A DNA stretch of 64,000 nt from Fukatsuia anoeciicola. GTDB lineage: Bacteria; Pseudomonadota; Gammaproteobacteria; Enterobacterales; Enterobacteriaceae. Below are positions 1-8,900 of this stretch, piece after piece. Location: assembly GCF_964059965.1 (NCBI RefSeq), contig NZ_OZ060923.1, positions 124,001 to 188,000 on the forward strand, given 5' to 3'. The notes beneath the pieces are model-generated. The model ran no database searches. It had not been told where the DNA came from and saw only the letters and a list, made by a program, of their open reading frames with translations. Each line of letters opens with the position of its first letter. The first letter of the stretch is position 1. A program made the translations under genes and the position numbers.

Positions 1-148
1 CTAATTTTGCTAAATCTTTTCCAGTATTAAATAATCCAGTATTAAAAAAATAAGGACTAACTCGTCCCGATTTTAGATTAAATTTACCAAATTTTAAAAC
101 TTGTTTACGAAGTAAAAATTCAATAAAATTGCGTTGATAATCTTGCAT
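1..148 (-). CDS. pyrE: Orotate phosphoribosyltransferase, N-terminal part (cut by window edge)
   Basis: Only the first 49 codons lie in the window; the gene continues past its left edge. PyrE transfers phosphoribose from PRPP to orotate, the fifth step of cytosolic pyrimidine synthesis. The translation starts MQDYQRNFIEFLLRKQVLKF and continues with LKSGRVSPYFFN and GLFNTG, matching residue for residue the start of E. coli PyrE (recalled MKPYQRQFIEF...). The start at 148 is fixed by this match, with AAAGGA about 9 bases upstream. It lies downstream of rph on the same strand, the rph-pyrE order of E. coli. The 177-base spacer shows no GC-rich hairpin with a T-run, so the UTP-sensing attenuator of E. 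coli pyrE appears to be gone (inference). Confidence 0.93.
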   Translation of the reverse strand, partial: MQDYQRNFIEFLLRKQVLKFGKFNLKSGRVSPYFFNTGLFNTGKDLAKL

Positions 149-325
149 TAAAATGTGTTCCTTTCTTAGAATTTATTCTAAATTTATTATATAGTGGATA
201 TTTCGCTTAAAATAGACTCAAATATTAATTTGATAACTTTTATGTATCACGTAATTATACTTTTGCTTGTTTTTCTTTATCTAGGTATAACTTATAGAGA
301 TTTTAAGTAAGCCTTAATAAAATTA

Positions 326-1039
326 CTATTTTAATGCTGTTTTTTGTGCCTCAAAAATAGTTGCAATACCATTGCGAGCTAATTCTAGTAATGTTAATAA
401 TTCTTCTTGACTAAATGGATTGCGTTCTGCTGTACCCTGTACTTCAATTATTCTGCCATCTTCAATCATTACTATATTCATATCAGTTTCAGCGATAGAA
501 TCTTCTTCATATTCTAAATCACAACGCGCTTCACCTTCCACGATCCCAACAGAAATAGCTGCTACTAATCCAATCTGTGGATTAGTTTTTAGCTTATTTT
601 TTTTAAGTAACTTATTTAATGCATCAAACAATGCAATACAAGCACCACTGATTGCTGCTGTACGAGTGCCTCCATCTGCTTGAAGTACATCACAATCTAT
701 TATAATAGTACGTTCCTCAAGTTTTTTAAGATCAATGGCAGCGCGTAGTGAACGAGCAATTAGACGCTGAATTTCTAGTGTACGCCCTCTTTGTTTGCCC
801 TTAGCTGCTTCACGAGGATTGCGAATATGGGTAGCACGTGGCAACATACCATATTCAGCTGTAACCCAACCTTGCCCTTGGCCTTTAAGAAAACGTGGAA
901 TGCTTTCTTCTATGGTAGCAGTGCATAATACTTTAGTGTCTCCAAGTTCAACTAATACCGAACCTTCTGCATATTTTGTATAATAACGTGTAAAATTTAT
1001 AGAACGTATTTGCTGTACTCTTCTATTAGCTCGAGGCAT
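326..1039 (-). CDS. rph: Ribonuclease PH
   Basis: RNase PH is a phosphorolytic 3'-5' exoribonuclease that trims tRNA precursors and helps degrade structured RNA; it works as a hexamer of dimers in the cytosol. The 237-residue product has the usual length (238 in E. coli) and the core segments GDTKVLCTATIEE, GQGQGWVTAEYGMLPR, IQRLIARSLRAA, CDVLQADGGTRTAAISGA and MIEDGRIIEVQGTAE. The C-terminus is complete, unlike the frameshifted E. coli K-12 allele. The N-terminal arginine block has drifted (PRANRRVQQIRS where E. coli has RPAGRSNNQVRP). It precedes pyrE on the same strand, so co-transcription is likely. Nothing but AT-rich spacer separates it from cysS (1040-1168). Confidence 0.96.
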   Translation of the reverse strand: MPRANRRVQQIRSINFTRYYTKYAEGSVLVELGDTKVLCTATIEESIPRFLKGQGQGWVTAEYGMLPRATHIRNPREAAKGKQRGRTLEIQRLIARSLRAAIDLKKLEERTIIIDCDVLQADGGTRTAAISGACIALFDALNKLLKKNKLKTNPQIGLVAAISVGIVEGEARCDLEYEEDSIAETDMNIVMIEDGRIIEVQGTAERNPFSQEELLTLLELARNGIATIFEAQKTALK

Positions 1040-1168
1040 TAATTTCTCCAGTTTTTATCTATACTTTAGTTAGTATTATATAATTGATACGTTTTTATGG
1101 AGATTAATGGTTAGTATGTAAAGTAATAACTTTATACTCTGTTAAATAAAAATAAATTTTTTTAATAT

Positions 1169-2554
1169 TTATTTATAACGCCAGGTTGTTTCTTGTGGTC
1201 CATCTTCTAGCATTATATTCATCTCATCTAACTGACATCTAATAGAATCCGCTAGTGCCCAATTTTTATTTTTGCGAGCAGTATTACGTTGTTTAATTAA
1301 TATATCAATTTTGCTAATTGTATAATTATCAATCTGACTATGATTTTGTAAAAAATACTCTGGGTCTCGTGTTAATAAACCAAGAACTGACGCCATATTA
1401 CGTAATTCTATAGCTAACCCACTAGCAGCTACGTGATCTTTTTTTTTCAAACGATTTACTTCACGAGCAATATCAAATAATACAGAATAAGCCTCTGGTG
1501 TATTAAAATCATCATTCATTGCATTATGAAAACGTCTAATAAAATCTTTACCTCCAGCAGCGACAGCATTAACGTCTGTGCCTCGTAAAGCAATATATAA
1601 ACGCTCAAGAGCTGCATGTGCTAATTTTAAATTTTTTACGTTATAGCAAAGTTCTTTACGATAATGAACAGACATAAAAAAGTAACGTATAGTTTCTGCA
1701 TCATAGTTAATAAGTAACTCACGAAGGGTAAAAAAATTATTCAACGATTTTGACATTTTATTTTTGTCAATTATTACCATGCCTGTATGCATCCAATAAT
1801 TAACATGAGAATTACCATGAGCACAGGTAGATTGTGCCATTTCATTTTCATGATGGGGAAATATAAGATCTGCACCACCACCATGAATATCAAAATATGT
1901 ACCTAACTCTTTATTATTTATTGCTGAACACTCAATATGCCACCCAGGACGCCCTTTACCCCAAGGTGAATCCCAACTTGGATCACCAAAATTAGATATT
2001 TTCCATAATATAAAATCCATTGGATTACGTTTTGCGTCGGTTACTTCTACACGTGACCCTGCTTGTAATTGCTCTAAATCCTGACGAGAAAGCAAGCCAT
2101 AATTAGGAGCGCTATCCACAGCAAAAATTACATCACCATTAATTGCAATATAAGCATGCTGACGTTCAATTAATTTCTGAATCATAATAATAATATCTTT
2201 AATATATTGCGTAGCTCGTGGCTCTTTATCAGGAGATAGCAAATTTAATGTTTTAAAATCACGATGCATTTCTGTTAACATTCTTGTAGTAAGTTGCTGA
2301 TAATTTTCATTATTTTCAGTAGCACGTGTAATTATTTTATCATCAATATCGGTTATATTTCGAACATAAGTCAATAAATAACCTAAATATCGTAAATAAC
2401 GTACGATCATATCAAAAGAAACAAAAGTACGTCCGTGCCCAATATGACATAAGTCATAAATAGTAATACCACATACATACATGCTAATTTCTCCTGCATG
2501 GATCGGTTTAAACTCTTCTTTTATGCGACTTAAAGTATTAAAAATTTTTAACAT
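1169..2554 (-). CDS. cysS: Cysteinyl-tRNA synthetase
   Basis: Class I aminoacyl-tRNA synthetase that charges tRNA-Cys. It has 461 residues, the same length as the E. coli enzyme. Both ATP-binding signatures are present: CHIGHGRTF (HIGH) near residue 36 and KMSKSLNN near residue 268. Zinc-site residues are visible in YVCGITIYD and GWHIECSA, followed by PHHENEMAQ. The anticodon-binding tail ends in LEDGPQETTWRYK, almost as in E. coli. A strong hairpin terminator lies between rplI and this gene, so it is probably transcribed separately. It is not next to rpsF-rplI in E. coli, so the junction is a rearrangement or the result of deletion of intervening genes. Confidence 0.97.
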   Translation of the reverse strand: MLKIFNTLSRIKEEFKPIHAGEISMYVCGITIYDLCHIGHGRTFVSFDMIVRYLRYLGYLLTYVRNITDIDDKIITRATENNENYQQLTTRMLTEMHRDFKTLNLLSPDKEPRATQYIKDIIIMIQKLIERQHAYIAINGDVIFAVDSAPNYGLLSRQDLEQLQAGSRVEVTDAKRNPMDFILWKISNFGDPSWDSPWGKGRPGWHIECSAINNKELGTYFDIHGGGADLIFPHHENEMAQSTCAHGNSHVNYWMHTGMVIIDKNKMSKSLNNFFTLRELLINYDAETIRYFFMSVHYRKELCYNVKNLKLAHAALERLYIALRGTDVNAVAAGGKDFIRRFHNAMNDDFNTPEAYSVLFDIAREVNRLKKKDHVAASGLAIELRNMASVLGLLTRDPEYFLQNHSQIDNYTISKIDILIKQRNTARKNKNWALADSIRCQLDEMNIMLEDGPQETTWRYK

Positions 2555-2613
2555 TATAAAATCCTAGGTTAATGTTTTTTAAGTTGTTGAGATTAAAATT
2601 GCTAGAATAAATT

Positions 2614-2640
2614 AAAACGCCAGCACTGAGCTGGCGTTTT
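2614..2640 (-). terminator. Rho-independent terminator after rplI
   Basis: A perfect 11-bp inverted repeat (AAAACGCCAGC, loop ACTGA, GCTGGCGTTTT) starting 124 bases beyond the rplI stop. The GC-rich stem core with a T-run on each side would work on both strands. It stands out in a roughly 80% AT background, so it is almost certainly maintained. It ends the rpsF-rpsR-rplI transcript and separates it from cysS. Confidence 0.9.
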
Positions 2641-2763
2641 AATAAGTTAGTCCTATATGTTACTTAATAAATACACTTACATATTTTACTATCTTCATAT
2701 ATGCAAATATATTGCTACAGCTATATTTAATGCTATAATTTCATAAATATACTTATAATACGA

Positions 2764-3234
2764 TTATTCCTGTGCAATTACCGTTACCGTTAATTGTACA
2801 GACATATCCCGAGCTACTTGAATGCGAATTTCATGTACACCTAAGCTACGTATAGAAAACTTATCTTTTAAGCGTACCTCTTTTTTATTCACAGAAACAC
2901 CAGCTGTATTTATTGCTTGCGCAATATCATTACTGCTAATAGAACCAAATAATTTGTTATTTACCCCAACTTTTGCTTTGAGCGTAACATTACCTAATTT
3001 CTCAAATTCATGAATACGATCTTTAATTTTAGCTATATTTTTAGCTAATTCAGTTTTAATTTTAGTGCGAAGTATATCAAAATTTTCTATATTTTTTTTG
3101 GTTGCTTGCACCGCTTTTCCTTGTGGAATTAAAAAGTTACGAGCATAACCAGTTTTTACATTAATTCGATCACCTAACATACCTAATTTTTTCGCTGAAT
3201 TAATTTTTACTGTTTCAAGTAAAATGATTTCCAT
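2764..3234 (-). CDS. rplI: 50S ribosomal protein L9
   Basis: L9 binds 23S rRNA at the base of the L1 stalk and helps hold the reading frame. The product is 156 residues, against 149 in E. coli. The N-terminal RNA-binding domain is clear (GYARNFLIPQGKAVQATKKN), followed by the long connecting helix and a C-terminal domain (NKLFGSISSNDIAQAI). Residues 10-16 (KINSAKK) replace the two residues found at this place in E. coli, a five-residue insertion in the first beta-hairpin. Apart from this the start is canonical. It is the last gene of the rpsF operon, 40 bases downstream of rpsR, and is followed by a strong terminator. Confidence 0.96.
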   Translation of the reverse strand: MEIILLETVKINSAKKLGMLGDRINVKTGYARNFLIPQGKAVQATKKNIENFDILRTKIKTELAKNIAKIKDRIHEFEKLGNVTLKAKVGVNNKLFGSISSNDIAQAINTAGVSVNKKEVRLKDKFSIRSLGVHEIRIQVARDMSVQLTVTVIAQE

Positions 3235-3274
3235 TACTTTATCCTCATTAAAGTCATTATAAATAACTTAATTA

Positions 3275-3502
3275 TTAGTGACTATCAGTATAAGGTAATA
3301 AAGATAAGTAACGTGCAAGCTTGATAGCCCTAACAAGCTGTCGTTGGAATTTAGCGCGAGTACCAGTAATACGGCTTGGTACTATTTTACCATTCTCTGT
3401 AATATAATTCTTTAACATGCTGATATCTTTATAATCAATCTTTTTAATACCTTCTGCAGTAAAACGGCAATACTTACGACGACGGTAATAATGACGTGAC
3501 AT
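3275..3502 (-). CDS. rpsR: 30S ribosomal protein S18
   Basis: S18 binds 16S rRNA in the platform of the small subunit together with S6. It has 75 residues, as in E. coli. The core is nearly invariant (CRFTAEGIKKIDYKDI, LKNYITENGKIVPSRITGT, YLSLLPYTDSH). The N-terminus reads MSRHYYRRRKY. It is the third position of the E. coli-type operon rpsF-priB-rpsR-rplI; here the priB slot upstream holds only a short decayed sequence. The S6-S18 complex is known to repress this operon through the leader before rpsF. Confidence 0.97.
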   Translation of the reverse strand: MSRHYYRRRKYCRFTAEGIKKIDYKDISMLKNYITENGKIVPSRITGTRAKFQRQLVRAIKLARYLSLLPYTDSH

Positions 3503-3519
3503 TTAGCTAATCTCCAGAA

Positions 3520-3699
3520 TTTATTTATTTAATTTGCTTAGCATATAGAATTAGTTTATTTAATCTATTACACTCCAATAGTAATCAAAAAAATTACATG
3601 GTTAACTGAATATCAATCATTATACTATAAATTAATACATGTGATTAATAACCATTTATAGCTGGCAAATAATAGAAGCATTACCTAATTAATTATCAT
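3520..3699 (-). pseudogene. priB: Relic of primosomal replication protein N (PriB)
   Basis: In E. coli priB lies between rpsF and rpsR. Here the slot is only 208 bases (priB is about 315) and has no open frame. On the minus strand an ATG at 3699, 11 bases beyond the rpsF stop, opens a frame with stops that reads M-I-I-N-stop-L-G-N-A-S-I-I-C-Q-L. This lines up with the PriB start MTNRLVLSGTVCRAPL at N, L and C, and a later N-H-M-Y-stop-F-I-V resembles PHCQFVL. The remainder appears deleted. Identification rests on position plus a short weak alignment, so it is probable rather than certain. Confidence 0.5.
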
Positions 3700-3710
3700 T
3701 AAGGTACTTA

Positions 3711-4100
3711 CTATTTAGGATCCCTAATGTCTACCTCATTATTATGTTCTACAATAAAGTTAGGACGCTCACGGCGTTCATCTTTTGTTTTTATCATTGG
3801 TGATGCTTCAGTTACTACATTTTTAATGCGCATAATTATATTACGAATAACAGCATCATTGAAGCGGAAATTCATTTCTAGTTCATTAATTGCTTCTTGT
3901 GAAGCTTCAATATTTAATAAAATATAATGGGCTTTCTGCAATTTGTTAATTGGATAAGCCATTTGACGACGACCCCAGTCTTCCATACGATGAATTTGAC
4001 CAGCAGATTTATTAATGATAGCGCTATAACGATCGATCATACTTGGAACCTGTTCGCTTTGATCAGGATGAACCATAAAAATGATTTCATAATGACGCAT
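3711..4100 (-). CDS. rpsF: 30S ribosomal protein S6
   Basis: S6 sits on the platform of the small subunit and pairs with S18. The 129 residues match E. coli almost continuously from MRHYEIIFMVHPDQSEQVP through MEDWGRRQMAYPINKLQKAHY, FRFNDAVIRN and TEASPMIKTKDERRER. The acidic tail is shortened and altered (EHNNEVDIRDPK), as in other proteobacterial S6 proteins with variable tails. It is the first gene of the ribosomal operon; a conserved leader overlaps its ribosome-binding site and is probably bound by S6-S18. Confidence 0.97.
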   Translation of the reverse strand: MRHYEIIFMVHPDQSEQVPSMIDRYSAIINKSAGQIHRMEDWGRRQMAYPINKLQKAHYILLNIEASQEAINELEMNFRFNDAVIRNIIMRIKNVVTEASPMIKTKDERRERPNFIVEHNNEVDIRDPK

Positions 4101-4185
4101 AGAATTGTGCTCCTTACGGATTATTCAGCCTCCTTGATTAGGGAATTAACCACTACTTCATAGAGACAAGGAACTATTTATTTAC
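4101..4185 (-). promoter_or_regulatory. S6:S18-binding leader (autoregulatory mRNA element)
   Basis: Read on the minus strand, the bases just before rpsF contain CAAGGAGGCTGAATAATCC followed by GTAAGGAGC and the start codon, nearly the same as I recall for the E. coli rpsF leader, including the CCG that S6-S18 recognises. The Shine-Dalgarno AAGGAGC (4109-4115) lies inside this block. Upstream, CCTTG (4167-4171) can pair with CAAGG (4132-4136) to close a stem. Such conservation in a non-coding stretch of this genome implies a retained function: repression of the operon by free S6-S18. Confidence 0.7.
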
Positions 4186-5226
4186 ACTAAAAGTAATATG
4201 TAACTATACTTAGACAGTATAAAAAATTCAAGAAAAAGTGAAAATCTTATTTAGAATTTATACACATTGCTTACATGCCTACTAGCTAACAATAATTATT
4301 TTTTATTTTAGTAATATTAGTATTATCTTTTTCTACGATAGGTTAAAAAATTTTTTTCTAACATACTTGAAAAATAGTAAAAGTCTAAAAAAATAGAACA
4401 TACAAAATCTCAGATAATTTTAGTAATCACTATATTAAAAGATAAATTTACTAATTTATATTTAGCTAGATATAGTTCTAATTTTTTTATAACACTATAA
4501 GATAGTGTTATTCTAGTTTACTTAAGATACCTGAAGGTTAACATTAATACTAATAGTGTGTATAGTACTAAGTTTTAATGTTATAATTGTAAAAATATTT
4601 AAATATTAACTAAAGTTAATAATTATTATATCTTTTAGATCTAATTAATTTATTCATTATCAATATAATAGATCTACAGAATTATATGATAATTAAATCC
4701 TAAGTTAAGATATAATATTGCATTAATTGTATCTTAATCTAGTGTATCTTTCTAATTTAAGCAAATTTATAGATATTAGCTAAATATATAATAAGAAAAA
4801 ATAATTTATTTATTCGTGTTCTTAATATTTATCTTTAATCTATTTAATGTTATGAACTTAATCTTTATTAAATTAATTCTATCCTAGTAGGATAGAATTA
4901 ATTTTTATTATATTGATTTTTAATATTATATAAACTAATTATATAGCATTCTCTTAAAGTCAGTTTCTATTATTAATAATTATAATAACTCATTATAAAT
5001 TAATAATAATCATCATGTATTTTAATAATAGGTTTCTTTATAATTCTTATTTATTTAATTTTATATTATAACATTTAAAGCTAACGTATATAATGTTAAG
5101 TGATCTTTATCATATAAGAGTATATAAATAATTACTATTATATATTACACTAAATTTACATTATATAATAAATTATATAATAGGTTTATTAATAACATTA
5201 TTATGATAATAATCACGGAGTTAATA
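4186..5226. other. AT-rich desert between divergent rpsF and ybjG
   Basis: About 1 kb with no credible reading frame on either strand. Apart from the perfect palindrome at 4870-4904 I recognise nothing. It lies between two divergent genes, so their promoters must be here, but in sequence this AT-rich -10 and -35 boxes cannot be assigned by eye. Confidence 0.6.
4870..4904. terminator. Perfect 17-bp palindrome resembling a terminator
   Basis: AATTAATTCTATCCTA, centred on a G at 4887, is followed by its exact complement and then TTTTATTA. The 17-bp arms (4870-4886 and 4888-4904) contain only four GC pairs but have no mismatch. On the plus strand it ends in a T-rich run like an intrinsic terminator. 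Yet the flanking genes diverge from it, so no present gene ends here; it may be the terminator of a lost gene or a protein-binding site. Confidence 0.5.
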
Positions 5227-5832
5227 ATGGAACAATTAAATCATCTTCTTTTTACTTTAATTAATGCTACTCCTACATCTAATTTCAAGGTAATTATATT
5301 TGCTATTATACTTGCTAGATATGTTATTTTTATTATTCCTTTATCATTAATTGCCATATGGTTATGGGGAACTGCAAATAATATAGTATTACAACGTCAA
5401 CTAGTTGTTAAAACAGCTACTGCTTTAGTTTTTTCAATGTTATTTTCTATATTTATTAGTCAACTACTACCTCATAAACGACCTTTTGTTGAAGATTTTG
5501 GTTATATTTTTTTAGTTCATGTTCCTGATAGTTCTTTTCCAAGTAACCATGGTAGCGCAATATTTACTTTTGCACTGGCTTTTTTATTTTGGCATAGACT
5601 ATGGTCTGGTATGAGTTTAATTATTATTGCATTAGCTATTGCTTGGTCAAGAATTTACCTTGGTATTCATTGGCCATTAGATATGCTTGGCGCATTCTTT
5701 ATTGGGCTTATAGGTTGTTTATTGTCACAAGTAATATGGTATTTATTAGGTAATTGTATCACTCAATATTTATTTAATATCTATCACCTTTATTTTGCCT
5801 TTCCTATTAGAAAAGGCTGGATAAAAGTATAA
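5227..5832 (+). CDS. ybjG: Undecaprenyl-diphosphatase, PAP2 family (YbjG)
   Basis: Integral membrane phosphatase that dephosphorylates undecaprenyl pyrophosphate so the lipid carrier can be reused for peptidoglycan. The start at 5227 is preferred over an upstream ATG at 5203, because CGGAG lies 6 bases before it and the protein then begins MEQLNHLLFTLINATP, aligning with E. coli YbjG (198 residues; 201 here). The three PAP2 motifs are present: LPHKRPF, PSNHGSAIFTFALAFLFWHR and SRIYLGIHWPLDMLG, with the catalytic histidines. Several hydrophobic segments fit a multi-pass membrane protein, and the end PIRKGW is typical of YbjG. Retention fits a cell that still makes peptidoglycan. Confidence 0.92.
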   Translation: MEQLNHLLFTLINATPTSNFKVIIFAIILARYVIFIIPLSLIAIWLWGTANNIVLQRQLVVKTATALVFSMLFSIFISQLLPHKRPFVEDFGYIFLVHVPDSSFPSNHGSAIFTFALAFLFWHRLWSGMSLIIIALAIAWSRIYLGIHWPLDMLGAFFIGLIGCLLSQVIWYLLGNCITQYLFNIYHLYFAFPIRKGWIKV

Positions 5833-5912
5833 ATTATATAATTAAGTATACTGTAGTAACGCTATATTTAACTAAAATTTACGGTACTTACTAAAATTTT
5901 ATATAATCTTAA

Positions 5913-8900
5913 TTATAAGTTATCCTTAATATAATTATTATTATTTTTACTAGAAAATAAATTACTCATATAACTAAGTTTATCTATATTCATTTGAAAA
6001 GTAGGGAATGGTAAAGTAATGCCATGTTCTTTATATCCAGCAAGTATTAATTGATGGATGTCATGCCTTAGTGGCATCCTATGTCCCATTTCAGCAGCAT
6101 AAATACGTAATTCGAAGATTTGAATCCCCTGCTGTATATCAGTTAAGTATACCTCTGGTGCTGGCGTATCCAGTACAAATGAACAACAACGTGATGCGAT
6201 TAATAATATTTCAGTAACTTTTTTACTGTTAGCTTCAATAGGTGCTGGAACAGTTAAAACTACTCGAGTAATTGGATCTGATAACGACCAATTAGTAAAT
6301 TGTTCCGTAGTAAATGCTTTATTTGGTATGATGATTTCTTTACGATCCCAGTCAGAAATCGTAGTTGCTCTAGTATTAATTTTTGTTACACTACCGGTAA
6401 AATCACGTACAGTAACGGTATCACCAATACGAATCGGTTTTTCAAATAAAATAATTAGGCCAGATATAAAATTATTAAAAATATCTTGTACACCAAAACC
6501 CAAACCAACACCTAAAGCAGCAACTAACCATTGAAATTTTGCCCACTCAATACCTAATAATGAGAAACCTACCATGCCACCAAGTAACATTAATAGATAC
6601 TTAGTAATAGTAGAAATAGCATAACCTGTACCAGGAGCAAGATTTAAATGTTGTAATAAAACTAATTCTAGTAATGCTGGTAAATTACGTACTAATTGAG
6701 TAGTAACAATTATAACTAAAACAACAATTAATATTGATCCTATGCTAATTGGCTGTATACTTTTAATTCCATTAAGTGTAGTAGTTACATTCCAAAGACA
6801 AATGTTTTCTAAAAAGCTAAAAGCAGAATGAATCTCTGACCATAGAGCAATAACAGAAACTAAAGCAATCATAGTAAGAATTGATCTAACTAATCGTAGT
6901 GACTGGGCGCTAATTACATCAAGATTAATCATAGGCTCTTCAGTTTCGTTAGAAATTTCAGGATTAATATTAAAAGCATTCTCATCGTCTCCACGTGCCC
7001 GTTGTGCTAAAATATCGGCACGGCGTTGCTTAGCGCGATCAAATGCAATACGTCGGCGTTGAATTAACATCCAACGCCGAATAATATAGTAAATAACTAG
7101 TAAAAAAAACCAGATAGCAACTGAAGTTTCTAAACGTACTAGTAACTCTTGAGCGGTAGTAAGATAACCCAGTGCTGAAGCTAACGCTGCAACTAAAGGG
7201 GCAGATAGTAATAGTTCCCATAATGTATAATTTAGCCTCTTCTGACTATGACCTTCTTTATCTAGATATAACGGTATACCAGCACGTTTCAAGCTATTAG
7301 TTACCAAACTAAGTGCAATGCATAATAGAATAAAACATAATCGTCCTAAGGTACCTGCAAATTCACGATCACTATAATTTTCAAAAGTAATTAAAATTAT
7401 CATTAGTGGAATGATTAACCATACTGACATGCGATAGAAACGCATTGCTTTAGCAACTTGTGTAGGATGCCAGCGAAAATGAGCAATAAATAAACCATAA
7501 GGATGCGTAAAAGCACCACTTATCATAAATATCCACAATACAGGCACTGTTGCAGTAACAGCAATACCAATGTCTCCAGCAATTGGATAAAACCAGGTAT
7601 TTTGTAAACCATAACCTAGCACCGCCCATAATACTGGCAATGGTAACGCTATTAGAATTGACCATAATACTGTATGTAATGTTAATGAAAATTTATCTTG
7701 ATTAACTTTACCAAGGCAACTATTTGTCCGTTCGAGAAATTCATAATAATGTTGACGAGAGCTAATACTAAATCCTATAAAAAATAACGCACCAACAATT
7801 AGGATTATTGTTTGTTTATTAGTCATCATCATTACTAAAGCGCCACTGAGTTGTGACAAAGTTTCATGAGAGAATAAACGAGCAAGATCGCGAGCAACAT
7901 TAGTCGGATAGGAAAGAGACAGTGGATTAACATCAGCAACCCAAAATAAATAACGGTGTGCAGCTTCACGTACTTCATTTAGCGCATCTACTAACTGGCT
8001 ATCTGCTACTTTAAGTTTAGTTAGCTCTAAAATTTGGGTATCATAACCCGATAGTAATACATTAAGTAATTGACGCTGTGTACTTAATTGCGCATAAAGA
8101 ATACGTTGTTGTTCAATAGTTAGTGGTTTTCCATTATCTTGGATAAACTTCATTTTATGTTGTTGTTTTTCTAAAGTATCTTCTAAGTTAAGCCGTTGGA
8201 CACGTAATTGAGCCATATCACGATCTAATTGCTGAGATTTTGGCATTTCAGGTAATCTAGCTACCTGCATTCTTAGGGTTTCTCCTAAAGCAGGAGATAC
8301 ATTAATCCATCGCGCTTGTTCACAAATAGTATTTAGCGCTTGACGTACTTGTAAAGTTTGTGCTGCAACTGTACGCTGTGAAGCTGCAATTATATTCATT
8401 CGCTGGGTTTGTTGTTTTAGTATATAAGAAAGCGTACGGTTAGTTTGTAACTGGTTATTAATAGATACTGGTAAATTAATTCCTTGTCCTACTAATGACT
8501 CAGTGTGTTGTAATGCTTGTTCTGTTTCCTGCTGTCGTTGATTATTAATAGTATTACGTAAAACCTGCAATAATGCATCCATACGTTCATAACGTTTTTT
8601 ATATAACTCAATACGTATCCGTGAAAGTTCCTGTCTATTATTAGCAGAAAGTTGAGATAACTCTAATTCATTAATCGTTGCTTTACGAGCTACAATTTCT
8701 GATTGTAATAAATAAAATTTAGCTTGTGCTAGGGGTGTCATTGAATTGCTGTAAGACTGGAGTTGTTGCTTAATTTCAGCAAGAATATGTCGTGTTTCTG
8801 ATTGTTGTAATGGTATATATACAATAGAATCACTAATTTCTCTTGTACGTTCTTGCTCTTGTTGCATCTGGAGTTCTAAAGCTGATAGTTTACTGCTAAC

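Noticed and set aside
420..983. Plus-strand open frames opposite rph
   Set aside because: Shadow frames of a well-supported gene, with no Shine-Dalgarno or family match; the same holds for frames opposite gapA, guaB and rpsF.
5203..5226. Upstream ATG that would extend YbjG by eight residues
   Set aside because: The Shine-Dalgarno CGGAG lies after it, and the family starts at the downstream Met.
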